The notes below the pieces were generated by a model that saw only the letters and a list, made by a program, of their open reading frames with translations, searched no databases and was not told where the DNA came from. Made by a program: the position numbers and the translations under genes. From Przewalskia tangutica (lineage: Eukaryota; Streptophyta; Magnoliopsida; Solanales; Solanaceae), in NCBI GenBank assembly GCA_029844215.1, contig CM056736.1, positions 52,575,562-52,639,561 on the forward strand: a stretch of DNA of 64,000 bases. Direction: 5' to 3'. Below, in pieces: positions 11,996-24,890 of this stretch. Each line of letters opens with the position of its first letter. The stretch's first letter is position 1.

Positions 11996-13861
11996 CCGCT
12001 GTGAAGACTTCATTCATCCACAAATGTTTCCAAGTCTTGAATCCCTCCTCCCTCTTGTTGACTCGTCAAGAGCTCCTCTCGAAAGTGGCCTTTGGCCGGT
12101 GAGGTCTCTCCACTTGTGAGGTCTAGTAGGGTACCACTATCTAGTTGTTTCGTATAATACCCTTTGTTGTGGTATAGAAATACTCCCTAGTATTGTTATA
12201 ATGCCCAAAATACCTTAGCCTTGTACCTTGTAGTATTCCAAAGATACCTCTTTCGTGAGTCGGAAATACTACCTTTTGTCCTTTAGTCTCAAGCCAAACC
12301 AAGGAAATCTTCATAGTTGGTTGAAGTATGTGAGTAGAAGTTGGTTAGAACTTCTAAGGGTTGTTTGGAGTGGTTTGGGCGCAGTGGAGCTAAACCTTGC
12401 TCAGGATCGACATTATAACTTGGATAATTTTGGGCTTATCGAGGTAATTATCTTGTCCCTCTATTGTAATTGGAAATTACATGTTTGTTAGAGTATGGTT
12501 GAAGTATACTATATATGGAACTACTTAGTATTGGCGATGTCTTTTGACTTAAGCTGAAGAATAAAGAAGGCTTTGAATATTTACATGGGGTGTATTGCGG
12601 TAGACTTGTGTAGTATTCTTGAGTAGAATTGTACACGTCAGGGTAGGCGTGTAAACCCCACTGGTTGGCTTGGTAGCGGCCTCGATAGAGGAGGAGATTC
12701 TGTTGTTGCGGGAAAGTCTTTGCGAATTTTCTATAGAAAGATAGAAACTTGTGTTTTGGGGTTAATAGACGTTTTGACCTTTATAGGTGAAAGTACTAGA
12801 GTAGCGTATTCTACTCGAGGAGTGGAAAGGGCTAGCAAGGTTGTAGTACTTGGAGCATTTTGCTTATTGTCGATAAATCGTCGAGGTATGTGAACCTCTT
12901 CCTATCTTTTTCTAGCATGATTGTTGTGAACTATGTAATGCAGTGAGGCGTACATGTGCTAAGTGATTTGGTTGGTTTAAAACATAGGGTGTTATAATAG
13001 CTTTATGGGAAGTTAGTTATAACGACCTTATGTAAGTGAAAATGGTTTCTTGATGTTAGAAGTTAAGAGACTTGATCTTATAAGATAAGAGACTTAACTT
13101 ATTTGTTTTAATGTGGATGTTTGTGTGAAACCTCATTCGTGAGTAATGAGTACTTGGTTTTAAAGGGATAATGTTTCTTGATTTGGGAATCGGAATGTGT
13201 ATCGACAGGACCAACTGCGGCGTTAATAAAGGAAAATGTATTGAATAATGATGTGTTGTATTAAAACCGGTGAAACCTCGTCTGCATAGAAGCTAAGATG
13301 AGACAAAATGATATTACATTTTCTAGATCATTTCTTTGTAATAAGATCGTTATAAACAAGAATAAACTACTCACGTATATGACATATGTTACTCAATTGT
13401 TCTAAAAGGAATCAGTGATTAAGTTTGGGAACTATGAAACCATTTGAAAATGAGAAGCTTGAGTAATTGAAACTAGGCAGCGGAACTTAGGAAAGAATGT
13501 TGTTACTTGATTTTGAAAAGGAAGGTGGGTTGGTCATTCTAATACTACGGGTATCGGGTGACTTTTATAAAAGTAATGGATCTCTTTTAAAAGAACTTAA
13601 CGTATGTAGTACTTTGGGGTTAAAAACCCGGACTTTGGCATAAAATGAAAGTACTTTGAGTTGTGTGAAACTTGCCTATGCTTGTTGTTGTGAAACTTGC
13701 CTATGCTTGTGATGATAGCCTTTATTGTACAATCGTTGTGTTTATGTGTTACCGCGTCTCTCGATAGAGGGTCGGTTGACTGGTTGAGAACTTACTTGGA
13801 CGTGCCGGCAGTGACGGAGAAATTCCGCAGTGCGTTCATTGATAGTATTATTGTTGTTAAT

Positions 13862-14202
13862 CGCTTTGGACATCTTACCACGATCGTAGCGCGCGGGTAT
13901 GCTTCCATTTTGGTTAAGGTCTTGTGGTTGTCGCTTTGGATATCGCGACACGATCGTAGCGCGCGGGTATGTTTCCATTTGATTATCGCCTTGTGATTTC
14001 CTTTGGACATCACGACACGATCGTAAGCGCTGCGGGTATCGTCCATTGGAATGTTGTCTTATTTTCCCTTTGGACATCGCGACACGATCGTGGCGCGCGG
14101 GTATCGTCCATTTGGAATGTTGTCTTATTTTCCCTTTGGACATCTCGACACGATCGTGGCGCGCGGGTATGCTTCCATTTGGATTCTTTGTCTTGTTATT
14201 GA
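13862..14202 (+). repeat. Five-unit tandem array in F 3' LTR
   Basis: Five units of 66-70 bp start near 13862, 13932, 14000, 14067 and 14133. Each begins with CTTTGGACATC, then CACGATCGT and GCGCGGGTAT, then TTCCATTTGG or a variant. Units 3 and 4 are the most alike. ORFs across the array on both strands are by-products of the repeat period. Confidence 0.85.
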
Positions 14203-14872
14203 GTCACATGGACATGTCTACACGTCGAGAATTAGGGGCATGTGGCCATGGGACATTGGTATTATTGTTGCATCATGGACATGTCTACCGTCTGATATTA
14301 GGGCATGCGGCCGTAATCACGAACTGATTGATGTTGTGGGCGTGAGACCCGTAGTTATATTGGAGTGATATTTGTTTTATGTTGTGAGCGTAGTTTGGTT
14401 ATCATACATGTCTCTGCTTTATATAGACTAGTATGATTTCATTCTGATGTTATCTGATTTCACATACTTGGTACTGTTATGCGACCTCCTTGAGTGCGTT
14501 CATCTGCGGTAAGTACATCGATCGTGGATCCCAGCTCTTAGGATCACAGTTCGACGTATTGGGAAGTTCCGTTTCTTGGAGGCTTATCTTTTTGGTATGT
14601 GTTCCTGAGTTGTAGGTTCTTGTACATTGAGGGTATGGCGGGGCCTGTCCGTCATAGTCGTTGTAAATCTTAAGTGCGTAGTCTGTTGTGGGCGGGGTTG
14701 TAAGGATTAAGCGTTGGAGTTTTATGTATATCTTGAAAGCAAGCTGTTTGGTTGGCTGTTTATTTATGATATCTCTTGTTAAATGACTCATGTTTTATGT
14801 TCATTGATTTTCTCGATGTATGTATCACTAGGGTGCGGGTAAGGCACGATGCGAACCCGGGCAGTCGTTACA

Positions 14873-15429
14873 TGTATGTGAGGGCGTCACGTGCGAGAAT
14901 ACGGCGATAATTTTGGAAAGGAAGAAAGATGTGATTTTCGCGGAAAAGTTTCAGTTTTGTGAAGGAAAAAGGTTCGTTAATGGGAATTGGATTCCCAGTT
15001 TGATTGGTATTTGGACTTCTGAATTATATTAGAATTATGGAATTTTATTTAGGATTTGGTCACGTGGGGCCCACGGGAGAAATTTATGGTTTTGCGGGGC
15101 CACTTTATTTTTCAGGGTTTTGGATATTACGGATATTTTCGGAGATGAAAATATTTTGGGCCAGTGAGGCGACACGTGTCACCCCAGGTGGCGTGTGGTA
15201 GAAATGGGTGAGACAGTGGCTAGCCAACATCATCTTACGAATAGCCTTGCTACTTGTCTCTTGATTTTGTTGGCCATGTGGTGGGTGGGACCCACACATG
15301 TCCCAATCTTGACCACGCCTTGCTCACATCGTAGCCCTTGATTTCTCTATAAATACGGCGAGTGCAAGACTTATTCATTCCACTTAGTTATTTCCAAAGC
15401 TTGAGAAATTACTCCTCCTTCTAAGTCTT
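14873..15429 (+). repeat. D LTR1, left piece
   Basis: It matches 37297 onward in LTR2 (TGTATGTGAGGRCG) and contains the promoter. It ends at the C insertion after CTCCTCCTTCTAAGTCTT, and the LTR resumes at 32525 with GGTGCTCTCGGCC. LTR2 reads CTCCCTCCCTTCTAGGTGC at the same point. Confidence 0.85.
15171..15355 (+). promoter_or_regulatory. D LTR1 core promoter
   Basis: GACACGTGTC at 15171-15180 and TATAAATA at 15348-15355. The palindrome that lies between them in LTR2 and LTR3 has decayed here (GACAGTGGCTAGCCAAC). Confidence 0.65.
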
Positions 15430-16079
15430 TGTCACGACCGATCCGGGCCGTGGTAGTGCCTACCGGCACCCTAGTGATACAACATCGAGAGAAAATCGCG
15501 GAAATAAAAAAAACTAAAACATGAGACAAGACATAAAGTATGAAGCAGGCTAACCAAAGCAGTCACCTTCACGAATATATACATATATATCAACACGAGC
15601 AGTTAAATCCTTTACAAACACGCGCTAAGCAGTACTCTGACCTCTAAGAATGTAACCATAACTATGGCGGGACGGGGCCCGCCATACCACGAATGTACAA
15701 GTAACTACACTGTGACGGGGACTACGCAGATGAGCCTCGGAGAAATGGAGCTTCCCAGCAGCGAGCGTGGTCACATGGCGGATCCTGACGATGTACCTCA
15801 CTGCGGCATGAGCGCGGCCAGAAGGTCGATACAACAGTACCAAGTATGTGGCGAAAATCGTAAATGAAATCATAGTAGTCTATATAAAAAAGCAGAGACA
15901 TATATGATAACAAATTACGATACATAATATGTAGCGATCGCGTCAGTCGAGGACTCGCCTCAAAGTCATCACTCAAATATAACTATGGGTCTCACGCCCG
16001 ACATCAATCATGCCCGTGGAATACCTTATCGCCGTGATCTATGATATAGCAACACGAGAATACGTGAACACGAGTCCTA

Positions 16080-16440
16080 CGTGTCATAACAACCGTCTGG
16101 GGCAAGTCTGAAGGCTAACTACGGATACCAAAGCGCGTCATCGATTGGCCGGCAAGTCGAAAGCCAACTACTAGATACCAAGGCCGTACTAACAACACTA
16201 TGCAACCAAACCACGAAGGCGACACGGGCGTCTGAAGCCGACTACCACGTACCAGGCCGTGTCACGTGTTGGCCAGGCAAATCTGAAGGCTAACTACAGT
16301 GCAGGCGTGTCGCGAGACTTCCCGCTAAAGCAGGCGGGGCAAGTGCGAAGGCTAACTACAGGTACCAGGCGAATCGACCACGAGGCGGGGCGAAAGCCAA
16401 CCACGGATACCAAGGCGAATCGGTAAAACCTCGTGGAGAG
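16080..16440 (-). repeat. Tandem-repeat block of C 3' LTR
   Basis: About six imperfect units of 50-70 bp, plus-strand consensus GGGCAAGTCTGAAGGCTAAC, TACCAGGTACCAAGGC and GTGTCACG. The same word order on the opposite strand makes up the D and H blocks. Confidence 0.75.
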
Positions 16441-18129
16441 CTAGTCCATGGAATAACGCTATCAGCGGGGCGTGCGTGGAATCCTCGTCACGCTGTAGAT
16501 GCGTCAAGTAAGATAATAAAAATCAACGGCCTCAGTTGAGACGCAGTGGTATAAAAATACAATCGCACAACAAGGTTATCAGCAAAACATAGGCAAGTTA
16601 CACACAACTCAAGGTACTTTCATTTTATGTCAACAATACGGGTTTCAAACCCAAAAATAATACCCACTTTCATTCTTTCAAAAAGTCCTCTTTTACGTAA
16701 AAGATACTAATACTCGTAGTATCAAAAACACCTTTCCTTTTCAAACCAAATTACTTTACTTTCGTAAAAATCTTTACAAGACTTTTAAAATCAAGTACTC
16801 TATACTTTTTAAACCAAGTGCCTTTCTTTTAAAACAACATCAAGTATACTCCTTAAAACTCAAATACTTACTCTTTTCAAAACAAGTAACCTATACTTAA
16901 ATCAAGTTACCATTTTAAAACCAATGATAAAACCATTCGTTTGCTTTCATAAAGTCGTTATAACTAACTTCCCATAAAGCTGTTATAACACTTTATGTTT
17001 TAAACCAATTTAAGACAAAACCATGTCTCTCTTTTAAACCAAAAACTCTTCAATTCCTCAAGTCTCTTTTCTTTTAGAAATCAAGTTCCTTTTAAAGACC
17101 AAATACTCATTTCTCGCGAATGAGGTTTCACAACTTTCTACACAATTTGAGTTCTTCATATATCATATCAAGTCAAATATAAGTCAAGTCCTTTATCTTT
17201 TAAAATCAGTAAATCAACCAAATTCACTTAGAACATGTACGTCTACCGTACTACATAGTTCACAACAATCATGCTAGAAAATATAGGAAGAGGTTCACAT
17301 ATCTCGCGACGATTATTGACAATTAGCAAAATGCTCCAAGTACTACAACCTTGCTAGCCTTTTCCACCCTTCAAGTAGAATACGCTACTCGTAGTACTTC
17401 CACCTATCTTGGCCATAAGCGTCTATCAACTTCTAGATCTCTTCGTAGAATATTCTAAATACCAGATTCCTTTATTCTACAGAAAATTCGGCAGCACCTG
17501 CCCCCCCCGGGACCACATAAATCTCCTCTACTCGGGCCCGCTACGGGCCAACAACTCGAGGGATTACACGTCTAACCTGGGCGTGTTCAATTCTACTACG
17601 GATAAACTACACAAGTCTCAGTAAATACGATCCATTGTAAATCTGATTCAATCCTTTATAATCATCCATCCAATAAATCTTATACTCAATTCTAAATTAC
17701 TACAATAAGTAATATCCAATTACAATAGGGGGACATAGATCATTACCTCGATAAGCCCAAAATTATCCAAGATTATAAGTCGATCCTGAGCAACGTTTAG
17801 CTCCAATTCCTTACGCTCCAACCCGCTCCAAGCGACCCTTAGAAGTTTCTAAACAACTTCTCTTAACACTTCAACCACGCTAGGAAGATTTTTCTAGGGT
17901 TTCACTTTGCGACTATGGAATAAAGTAGTATTTTCGGGCTCCTAGCATTGAAACAACTTTGGAATACTACTAGGGATACTAGGCCAAGGTATTTGGGATT
18001 ATACAACAATACACAAAGTATTTTCTACACAAGAGGGGGAGGGAGGGACGAAACAACTACAAAGGGGAGGGAGTATTTGCTTTGGAAAGACTTAAGTGTG
18101 GAATGAATATTATGTCTTGCACTATGGGG

Positions 18130-18320
18130 TATTTATAGAAGAATCAAGGGCCAAGATCAAGGTAAGTGTATGGTCAAGATTGGGCCATGTGTGTGTGGGT
18201 CCCACCACACCACATGGCCAACGAAATTTAGTGCCAAGTGTTAGGGCGTTCGGCGAGGACAGTGGCTAGCCACTGTCCCATATTCGGCCCACATGGCCAC
18301 TCAAGGAGGTGACACGTGTC
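18130..18320 (-). promoter_or_regulatory. C 3' LTR core promoter
   Basis: TATTTATA at 18130-18137 (minus-strand TATA box), a perfect 22-bp palindrome at 18257-18278 and GACACGTGTC at 18311-18320. Confidence 0.65.
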
Positions 18321-18648
18321 GCTCCCTTACTCGCCCAAAATATTTCATCTTCCGAAAATATCCAAAATACCGAAAATCTCAAAAACAAAGTGGGCCCCAC
18401 AAAACCATAAATTTCTCCCGTGGGCCCCACGTGACCATTTCCGAAAATAAAATCTCATAATTCTAATATAATCCAAGAAGTCCAAATACCAAATCTGGGA
18501 ATCCAATTCCCACTAACGAACCTTTTTCCTTCACAAAACCCGGAAACTTTTCCGTCGAAAAATCACACCTTTCTTTCTTTCCAAAATTTCTGTCGTATTC
18601 TCGTACGTACGTCCCCACATGCATACCCTGGAACTACGGGGTATAACA

Positions 18649-18662
18649 TTCTTACCCCCTTA
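18649..18662 (-). other. C polypurine tract
   Basis: TTCTTACCCCCTTA on the plus strand reads TAAGGGGGTAAGAA on the element strand, next to the 3' LTR. The inverted repeat AACATTCG.CTGAATGTT follows at 18666. Confidence 0.8.
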
Positions 18663-19644
18663 GAAACATTCGTCCTGAATGTTCCTTCTAAGTCTCAAAA
18701 CATACCTGCGCCGGTATAGTCTTCACTAATATACTTACCAAACCAATCATGCCACCAATGGCCATAGTATAACATACGCTCAAAAACTCAAATCCAAGCC
18801 AACGAGGAATCACCTCTAACATGCATAACAACACAAAACTTCCACCCATGGTCCAAAGGATACTTTCTCCCCCTCTTCACTTATAAAAAGGACACTTCCA
18901 TCATCTTAACACATCTTAGCCTCTTTCCTTACTCGTCGTATATTCCTCGTACACTCGAAATCTTCAAACAATACGTACCATATTTCTGTCATTGCTTCAG
19001 TTTCCAAAACCTTTGGAGCCACTGCCTCCAAACTTGGTCATCTTACTAGCCTCAAATTCCTTTAAGGCCTTTCCCGGCCTTCACGATCCGATTCTGGTCG
19101 AACACATCCACGAACTCATACGATGGTTACCTAAACCTGGGCCTAGCACCCTCGTGATCCTGCCACCTGGCGGGACCACCCCAAACTGACCCCACCTCAT
19201 TCCGGGCTGCGGGTTGACCCGCGACCTGGCCTCAACCCGACCCGCTATCGCCCAAACTCTCTCGTTCCCCGATCCGGAACAATCTTACTAATCCACATCA
19301 TGAAAGCTACCACTTTCATCTCACACTACCCATGGAATTATCCCACAATATATTTTACGCATACCAAGTACTTCGACAAAGACCAACCGTAAAATCATCC
19401 ACTCAAGGCGGCCTTGCATCGAGGTCTAGCATTATAAATTCTAAGGCTCACAATCGTCTCGTCTCCAGACTTACCCTTTCTCAACTACCCATGTTTTCTA
19501 ATTCACACTTAACACAATGCTATCCGTACATAGCACTTAACATGTACCCACCATAACAACATAAACAAGTCTCTTAAGGGTTAAAGATATCTCTGCAACT
19601 CGCCACTTTCCTTTGTCGCTCTAATCATAATCACGCCTGCGCGC
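18663..19644 (-). pseudogene. C conserved 3' internal region
   Basis: The equivalent of 42002-43059 in D. It holds the KAGxALKEFEASKMTKFG-type region, antisense to a 65-residue plus-strand ORF at 18992-19189 that looks like a shadow. No pol motif is present. Confidence 0.5.
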
Positions 19645-20346
19645 CTAGCTATATAGAGGCGATGAACCCGACCACCGATCTCGGAGGTGAGTCTCTACAT
19701 CTGTGCTACCTGCAGTCGGACAAACTCTCACCAAATGGCCTGTTGGCCGCAAGCATAGTATCGAGCGACGACACTCCCCATAATGGAGTCTATTACAATG
19801 GCCACAACGAGGTAGGGGTGACCTCATCTGACTAACACCCCCTTCTCGAACAAGCGCACCGCCATCGACCGTGGTGAGTCATCCCTCTTGTATCCCTCCT
19901 ACTTGGACATCCTCCCATCACATGGCCCTGACGGCCACAGGTATAACAATCTCCCAAACTAGCACGACACTGAAGATCATCTCGCCTCTATCCATAGAAC
20001 TCGACGAATCGACTCAAGAAATCCCGAAGTCTCGGACTATCGGATCTAGGGTGAACCATCGGTCTGCCGGAACCACCGGCTCCGTCCGTCCTTATTCGGC
20101 CACCAGCCTAGCTAATGGCGGGCCATCTTGAACTCATATCCTCGGCTCCGGCCGTAGTGCTGAGGCTCAGTATCGTGGCCTCGATGAAGCGTTGCCGCTC
20201 TAAACTCTGCTTTGGGGCTAGCGGCGTCATAAAACTCGTCTGCGAAGTACTATCTCGGTGTGACCGGGCTGTGCCTCGTAACCCTCTGTGCTCGCAGCCT
20301 CCTCTGCCTTGCCCTCCTGGGCTCTGGTTGCCTTGCGTAGAGGCGT
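19645..20346 (-). pseudogene. C short-class gag with two zinc-knuckle modules
   Basis: The usual start codon is ACG here (complement of 20344-20346) where D2 has ATG at the same place, so translation is doubtful. The N-terminal gag segment is followed directly by a perfect CCHC knuckle at 19907-19948, CYTCGRQGHVMGGC. A linker follows, then the second module at 19720-19806: CGHCNRLHYGEC and a knuckle reading GHLVRVC that has lost one cysteine. About 375 bp of capsid-type sequence present in B, F and G is absent. Small indels break the frame between the parts. Confidence 0.72.
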
Positions 20347-20536
20347 AACGGGTACATAAGAATACGTCAGAGGGAGTTTAACTCACAACACAGCTCTAAG
20401 GAACGATCTCAGAGTGAGAAGAATGGAAACCAATCCTAAATGTCCTGCAGCCTCCTGATTATAGACGTGGTGCACAACATACCGATAATCAAGACTCTAC
20501 TAGACACGGTCTGTAGACACTTTCCGATGACTAACT

Positions 20537-20548
20537 GCTCTGATACCA
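20537..20548 (-). other. C primer binding site
   Basis: GCTCTGATACCA on the plus strand is TGGTATCAGAGC on the element strand, a perfect plant tRNA-iMet primer site, 4 bases from the 5' LTR. Confidence 0.9.
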
Positions 20549-21229
20549 CTTTTGTCACGACCCGATCCCGGGCCCGTGACTGGTGCCTTACCCCGGGCAC
20601 CCTAGTGATACAACATCAGAGAAAATCAGCGGAAATAAAAAAAAACTAAAACATGAGACAAGACATAAAGTATGAAACAGGCTAACCAGCGGTCACCTTC
20701 ACGAATATATACGATATATCAACACGAGCAGTTAAATCCTTTACAAACCACCTTGCCCACACTACAGACCTCTAAGAATGTAACCATAACTATGGGACGG
20801 GGCCCGCCATACCACGAATGTACAAGTAACTACTGCGACAGGGGACTACACCCAAAGATGAGCCTCGGAGAAAGCGGAGCTTCCCAAAACGCTGAGCGTG
20901 GTCACATGGCGAGGATCCACAACGAATGTACCTCTACTGCGGCATGACGCAGCCCGAAAAGTCGATCTGACAGTACCAAGTATGTGGCCCGAAAATCGTA
21001 AATGAAATCAAAGTATTCTATATAAAAAAGGAGACATATATTATAACCAAATTACGATTACATAATATGTGGCGATCCGCGTCAGTCGGGGACTCGCGCC
21101 TCAAAGTCATCACTCAAATATAACTATGGGTCTCACGCCACAACATCAATCATGCCCGTGGAATACCTTCCTCGCCGTGATCATGATATAGCAACGCGAG
21201 GAATACATGAACACCGGGTCCCTGTGTCA

Positions 21230-21590
21230 TAACAACCGTCTGAGGGAAAGTCGAAGGCTAACTACGGATACCAAAGCCGCGTCATCAATGGCCGGGCAAT
21301 CGAAAGCCAACTACTAGATACCAAGGTCGTACTAACGATACTATGCAACCAAACCACGAAGGCGACACGGGGCAAGTCTGGCCGACTACTGGTACCAAGC
21401 GCCGTGTCACGTGGCCGGGCAAATCTGAGCTAACTACCAGGTACCAAGGCCGTGTCACGAGACTTCGCCACTAAACTGAACGGGGCAAGTGCGAAGGCTA
21501 ACTACCAGGTACCAAGGCCGAATCAGCCACGAGACGGGGCAAGTACGAAAGTCAACCACCAGATACCAAGGCCGAATCAGTAAAACCTCA
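21230..21590 (-). repeat. Tandem-repeat block of C 5' LTR
   Basis: Same repeat block as 16080-16440, with units carrying GGGCAAGT, GGCTAACTAC and GGTACCAAGGC. Confidence 0.75.
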
Positions 21591-22200
21591 TAGAGAGCTA
21601 GTCCATGGAATAACGCTATCAACAGGAGCGTACCCGTGGAATCCTCCATCACTGCCGGTACGTCCAAGTAAGATCATAACAAATCAACCGGCCCTCCATT
21701 GAGAGACGCGGTGGTATAAAAATACAATACTGGCACAACAAGGCTATCACACGCAAACATAGGCAAGTTACACACAACTCAAGGTACTTTCATTTTATGT
21801 CAATAATACGGGTTTCAAACCCAAAAATAATACCCACTTTCATTCTTTCAAAAAGACCTCTTTTACGTAAAAGATACTAATACTCGTAGTATCAAAAACA
21901 CCTTTCCTTTTCAAACCAAATTACTTTACTTTCGTAAAAACCTTTACAAGACTTTTAAAATCAAGTACTCTATACTTTTTAAACCAAGTGCCTTTCTTTT
22001 AAAACAACATCAAGTATACTCCTTAAAACTCAAATACTTACTCTTTTCAAAACAAGTAACCTATACTTAAATCAAGTTACCATTTTAAAACCAATGATAA
22101 AACCATTCTTTTGCTTTCATAAAGTCGTTATAACTAACTTCCCATAAAGTTGTTATAACACTTTATGTTTTAAACCAATTTAAGACAAAACCATGTCTCT

Positions 22201-22205
22201 CTTTT
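22201..22205. other. Target-site duplication of B, left copy
   Basis: CTTTT occurs here and at 30896-30900. The empty site is visible in the C 3' LTR near 17030 (CTCTCTTTTAAACC). Confidence 0.9.
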
Positions 22206-22419
22206 TGTTATACCCCGTATTTCCAGAGTATGTACATGTGGACGTACGTACGAATTTTGAGCCTTAAGTTAGGCATGTTTCGAAATTTTGTACCTGACCG
22301 TATAAGTCGTTTTTCGACGAAACGTTTCCACAGCTTTCGTAGGAAAAATTCCGGCTATGTCATTTATAATTTTTGCGGATTTTTCCGGGAGACGAAATAT
22401 TTCGGACCAACGGGAGGGT

Positions 22420-22653
22420 GACATGTGTCACCCTCACATTGGAAGCAAGTGGGGGCTTGGACGATTTGGGCGTCCAAGAGGCCTTGGTTGGCCTTGGCCG
22501 ATTGGCTCCCTCTTTTGTGCCTTGTTTTGTGGCTTGTTTTGTGGAGTGTTTTGTGGAGTAGGGTTAGGGTGCACTTGGCTTGATCTTGGCCTTACACTTG
22601 CCTTGCATGGCTTGATCTTGGCCATTGGTTGGCTTTTGGTTTTGCTATAAATA
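22420..22653 (+). promoter_or_regulatory. B 5' LTR core promoter
   Basis: GACATGTGTC at 22420-22429 is a one-base variant of the family G-box. TATAAATA is at 22646-22653, followed by GTGAAGACTTCATCC, the expected start region. Confidence 0.65.
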
Positions 22654-24679
22654 CCCTAAGTGTGAAGACTTCATCCATTCCAAATATCTTCCAAGTCTTG
22701 AAACCCTCCTCCCCCTTAGAAGTACACCCCCTCTAGCGGTGCTAGTGGTAGGGTACCCCTAGCCTAGTTGTTTTCGTATAATACCCTTGTTGTGGTATAG
22801 AAATACTCTCCTAGTATTGTTATAATGTCCAAATACCTTGGCCCAAATACCTTGTAGTATTCCCAGGTTACATTTATACAAAAGCCGGAAAATACGATTA
22901 TACTTTCCTTTAGCCTCTAAACGAAACCCTAAGGAAATCTTCACCGTAGTTGAAGTTGTAAGTAGAAGTTGGTTAGAACTTCTAAGGGTTGTTTGGGCGG
23001 ATTGGAGCACTCGGAGTAGGAGCTAGGCGTTGCTCGGGAGCGACATTATACTTGGATAATTTTGGGCTTATCGAGGTAAACACTCATTGTCCTTCTATTG
23101 TAATTGGAAATTACATGTTAGAATATATAGTTGAAGTATACTATATATAGAACTATACTTAATCTTTGTGGCAATGTCTTTTGACTTAAGCTGAAGAATT
23201 AAGAATCCAATTGTAATTACATAGGGCTGTATTCTGATGAGACTTGTGTAGTATTCTTGTGTAGTAGGATTGTACACGTCAGGTTAGGCGTGTAAAACCC
23301 CCTGGTTGGCTTAGTAGCGGCCTCGATAGAAAGAGATTCTGTTGTGGCGGGAGATCTTTGCGAATTTTACGTAGAATATTCTACGTTGTGGTCTAGATGA
23401 TAATAGGCGCCTTGTGGCCTTATAGGTTGAAGTACCTACGTGTGGCGCGATTTACTTGGCTTAAGGAGTAGCCGACTGTTTGGAGCGTTTTGCTATTAGT
23501 CGATACTCGTCGCGAGGTATGTGAACCTCTTCCTATCTCTTCTAGCATGATATGTGTGAACTATGTAGTACGGTAGACGTACATGTGTTAACTATGTTTG
23601 ATTGTTCTTAAAACATAAAGTGTTATAACGGCTTTATGGGAAGTTGGTTATAACAGCTTTATGTAGGTAAGAAAATACTTTGGGGTTTTAAAAGGTAACT
23701 GATGTGAATTATAACTGGCTAGTTATAATAAAGAACTTGATGTATTTCAAAAGATTTATAAATCGTTTTGAAGGGAGAGTAACACTTGGTTTTAAAGGTT
23801 TTAAAAAGAGTTATACTAGCTTTATGGGGAGTTAGGTATAATGTCTTAAGAATGGTAAAGAAAATGGTTTACTGATGTTAGAAGTTAAGAGACTTGATCT
23901 TATGAGATAAGAGACTTAACTTATTTGTTTTAATGTGAATGTTTGTGTGAAACCTCATTCGTGAGTAATGAGTACTTGGTTTTTAAAGGGATAATGTTTT
24001 ACTGATTTCGGAAATCAGAATGTGTATCGACAAACCACTGCAGCGTTAATAAAAGGAAAATGTATTGACTAATGAAGTATTATTAAAACCAGTAGAAACC
24101 TCCATCTGCATAGAAACTAAGATGAGACAAAATGATGTTACATTTTTCTAGATCATGGCTGCTGTAAAAAGAATGTTGTAAACAAGATTAACCTACTCTC
24201 ACGTAAGACATATATTACTCAATTGTTCTAAAAAGGAATCAAGTGATTAAGTTTATGAACTATGAAACCTTTTGAAAATGAGAAGCTTGAGTAATTGAAA
24301 CTAGGCAAACTGGAACTTAGGAAAAGAATGTTGTTACTTGATTTTGAAAAGGAATGTGGGTTGGTCATTCTAATACTACGGGTATCGGGTGACTTTGATA
24401 AAAGTAATGGATCTCTTTTAAAGAATTTAACGTACGTAGTACTTTAGGGTTAAAACCCGGATTTTGTCATAAAATGAAAGTACTTTGAGTTGTGTATAAC
24501 TTGCCTATGCTTGTTGTTGTGAAACGTGCCTATGCTTGTTGTGATAGCCTTTGTTGTGCAAAGCGTTGTATTTCTGTGTTACCGCGTCTCTCGATGGAGG
24601 GTCGGTTGACTGGTTGAGAACTTACTTGGGCGTCTGCGGTGGCGGAGAAATTCCGCAGTGCGTTCGCTGATAGTATTAT

Positions 24680-24890
24680 TGTTGTTAATCGCTTTGGACA
24701 TACTGACACGATGCGTAGCGCACGGGTATGTTTCCATTTTGATTATCGCCTTGTGATTTCCCTTTGGACATACTGACACGATGCGTAGCGCACGAGTATG
24801 CGTCCATTTGGAATGTTGTCTTATTGCTCCCTTTTTGGACATACTGACACGATGCGTAGCGCACGGGTATGCTTCCATTTGGATTGTTAT
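24680..24890 (+). repeat. Tandem-repeat block of B 5' LTR
   Basis: Three units of about 60-70 bp, each with TTTGGACATACTGACACGAT, GCGTAGCGCACG and GTATG. They are related to the F units (GACATC.CGACACGATCGT). One copy of the GACATGTCTACACCGATG core follows. Confidence 0.8.

Larger units (their letters stand above)
1..14872 (+). mobile_element. Element F: gag-only LTR retrotransposon, split by G
   Basis: F is a plus-strand, Ty3/gypsy-like, non-autonomous element. Its parts are the end of the 5' LTR (1-606), internal DNA (607-1198 and 9773-11270, together about 2.1 kb) and a complete 3' LTR (11271-14872, 3602 bp). Element G fills 1199-9772. The two internal pieces join to give the same order as in B: primer site, gag N-terminus, capsid-like region, zinc knuckles, 3' conserved region, purine tract. 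No protease, reverse transcriptase or integrase is seen. The right flank (TGTATGTGAGG) is the sequence found about 24 bp inside a D LTR, so F is inserted near the start of D LTR1. Its left end and target duplication lie outside the window. Confidence 0.85.
11271..14872 (+). repeat. F 3' LTR
   Basis: A 3602-bp LTR that begins TGTTATACCG and ends GTCGTTACA. It contains two G-box palindromes, a TATA box, the long conserved AT-rich middle, a five-unit tandem array and the U5-like tail. Its last 700 bp match 1-606. Confidence 0.85.
15430..18648 (-). repeat. C 3' LTR
   Basis: It aligns with 20553-22205 plus 30901-32524. Long AT-rich parts such as 16620-17020 and 21780-22200 are almost identical, with scattered indels in the GC-rich parts. 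That similarity proves that 22206-30900 is an insertion in the sister LTR. Confidence 0.87.

Noticed and set aside
13742..14143. 133-codon minus-strand ORF with MSKGKIRQHS repeats
   Set aside because: It is the antisense reading of the five-unit array in the F LTR. Repeat period near a multiple of three keeps it open.
13862..14202. Possible CRISPR-like array
   Set aside because: Whole units repeat with no unique spacers, the DNA is plant nuclear, and the array is inside an LTR.
17500..17512. C-run as a possible scaffold join
   Set aside because: It matches the poly-G tract of other LTRs at the same landmark, so it is part of the LTR and not a gap mark.
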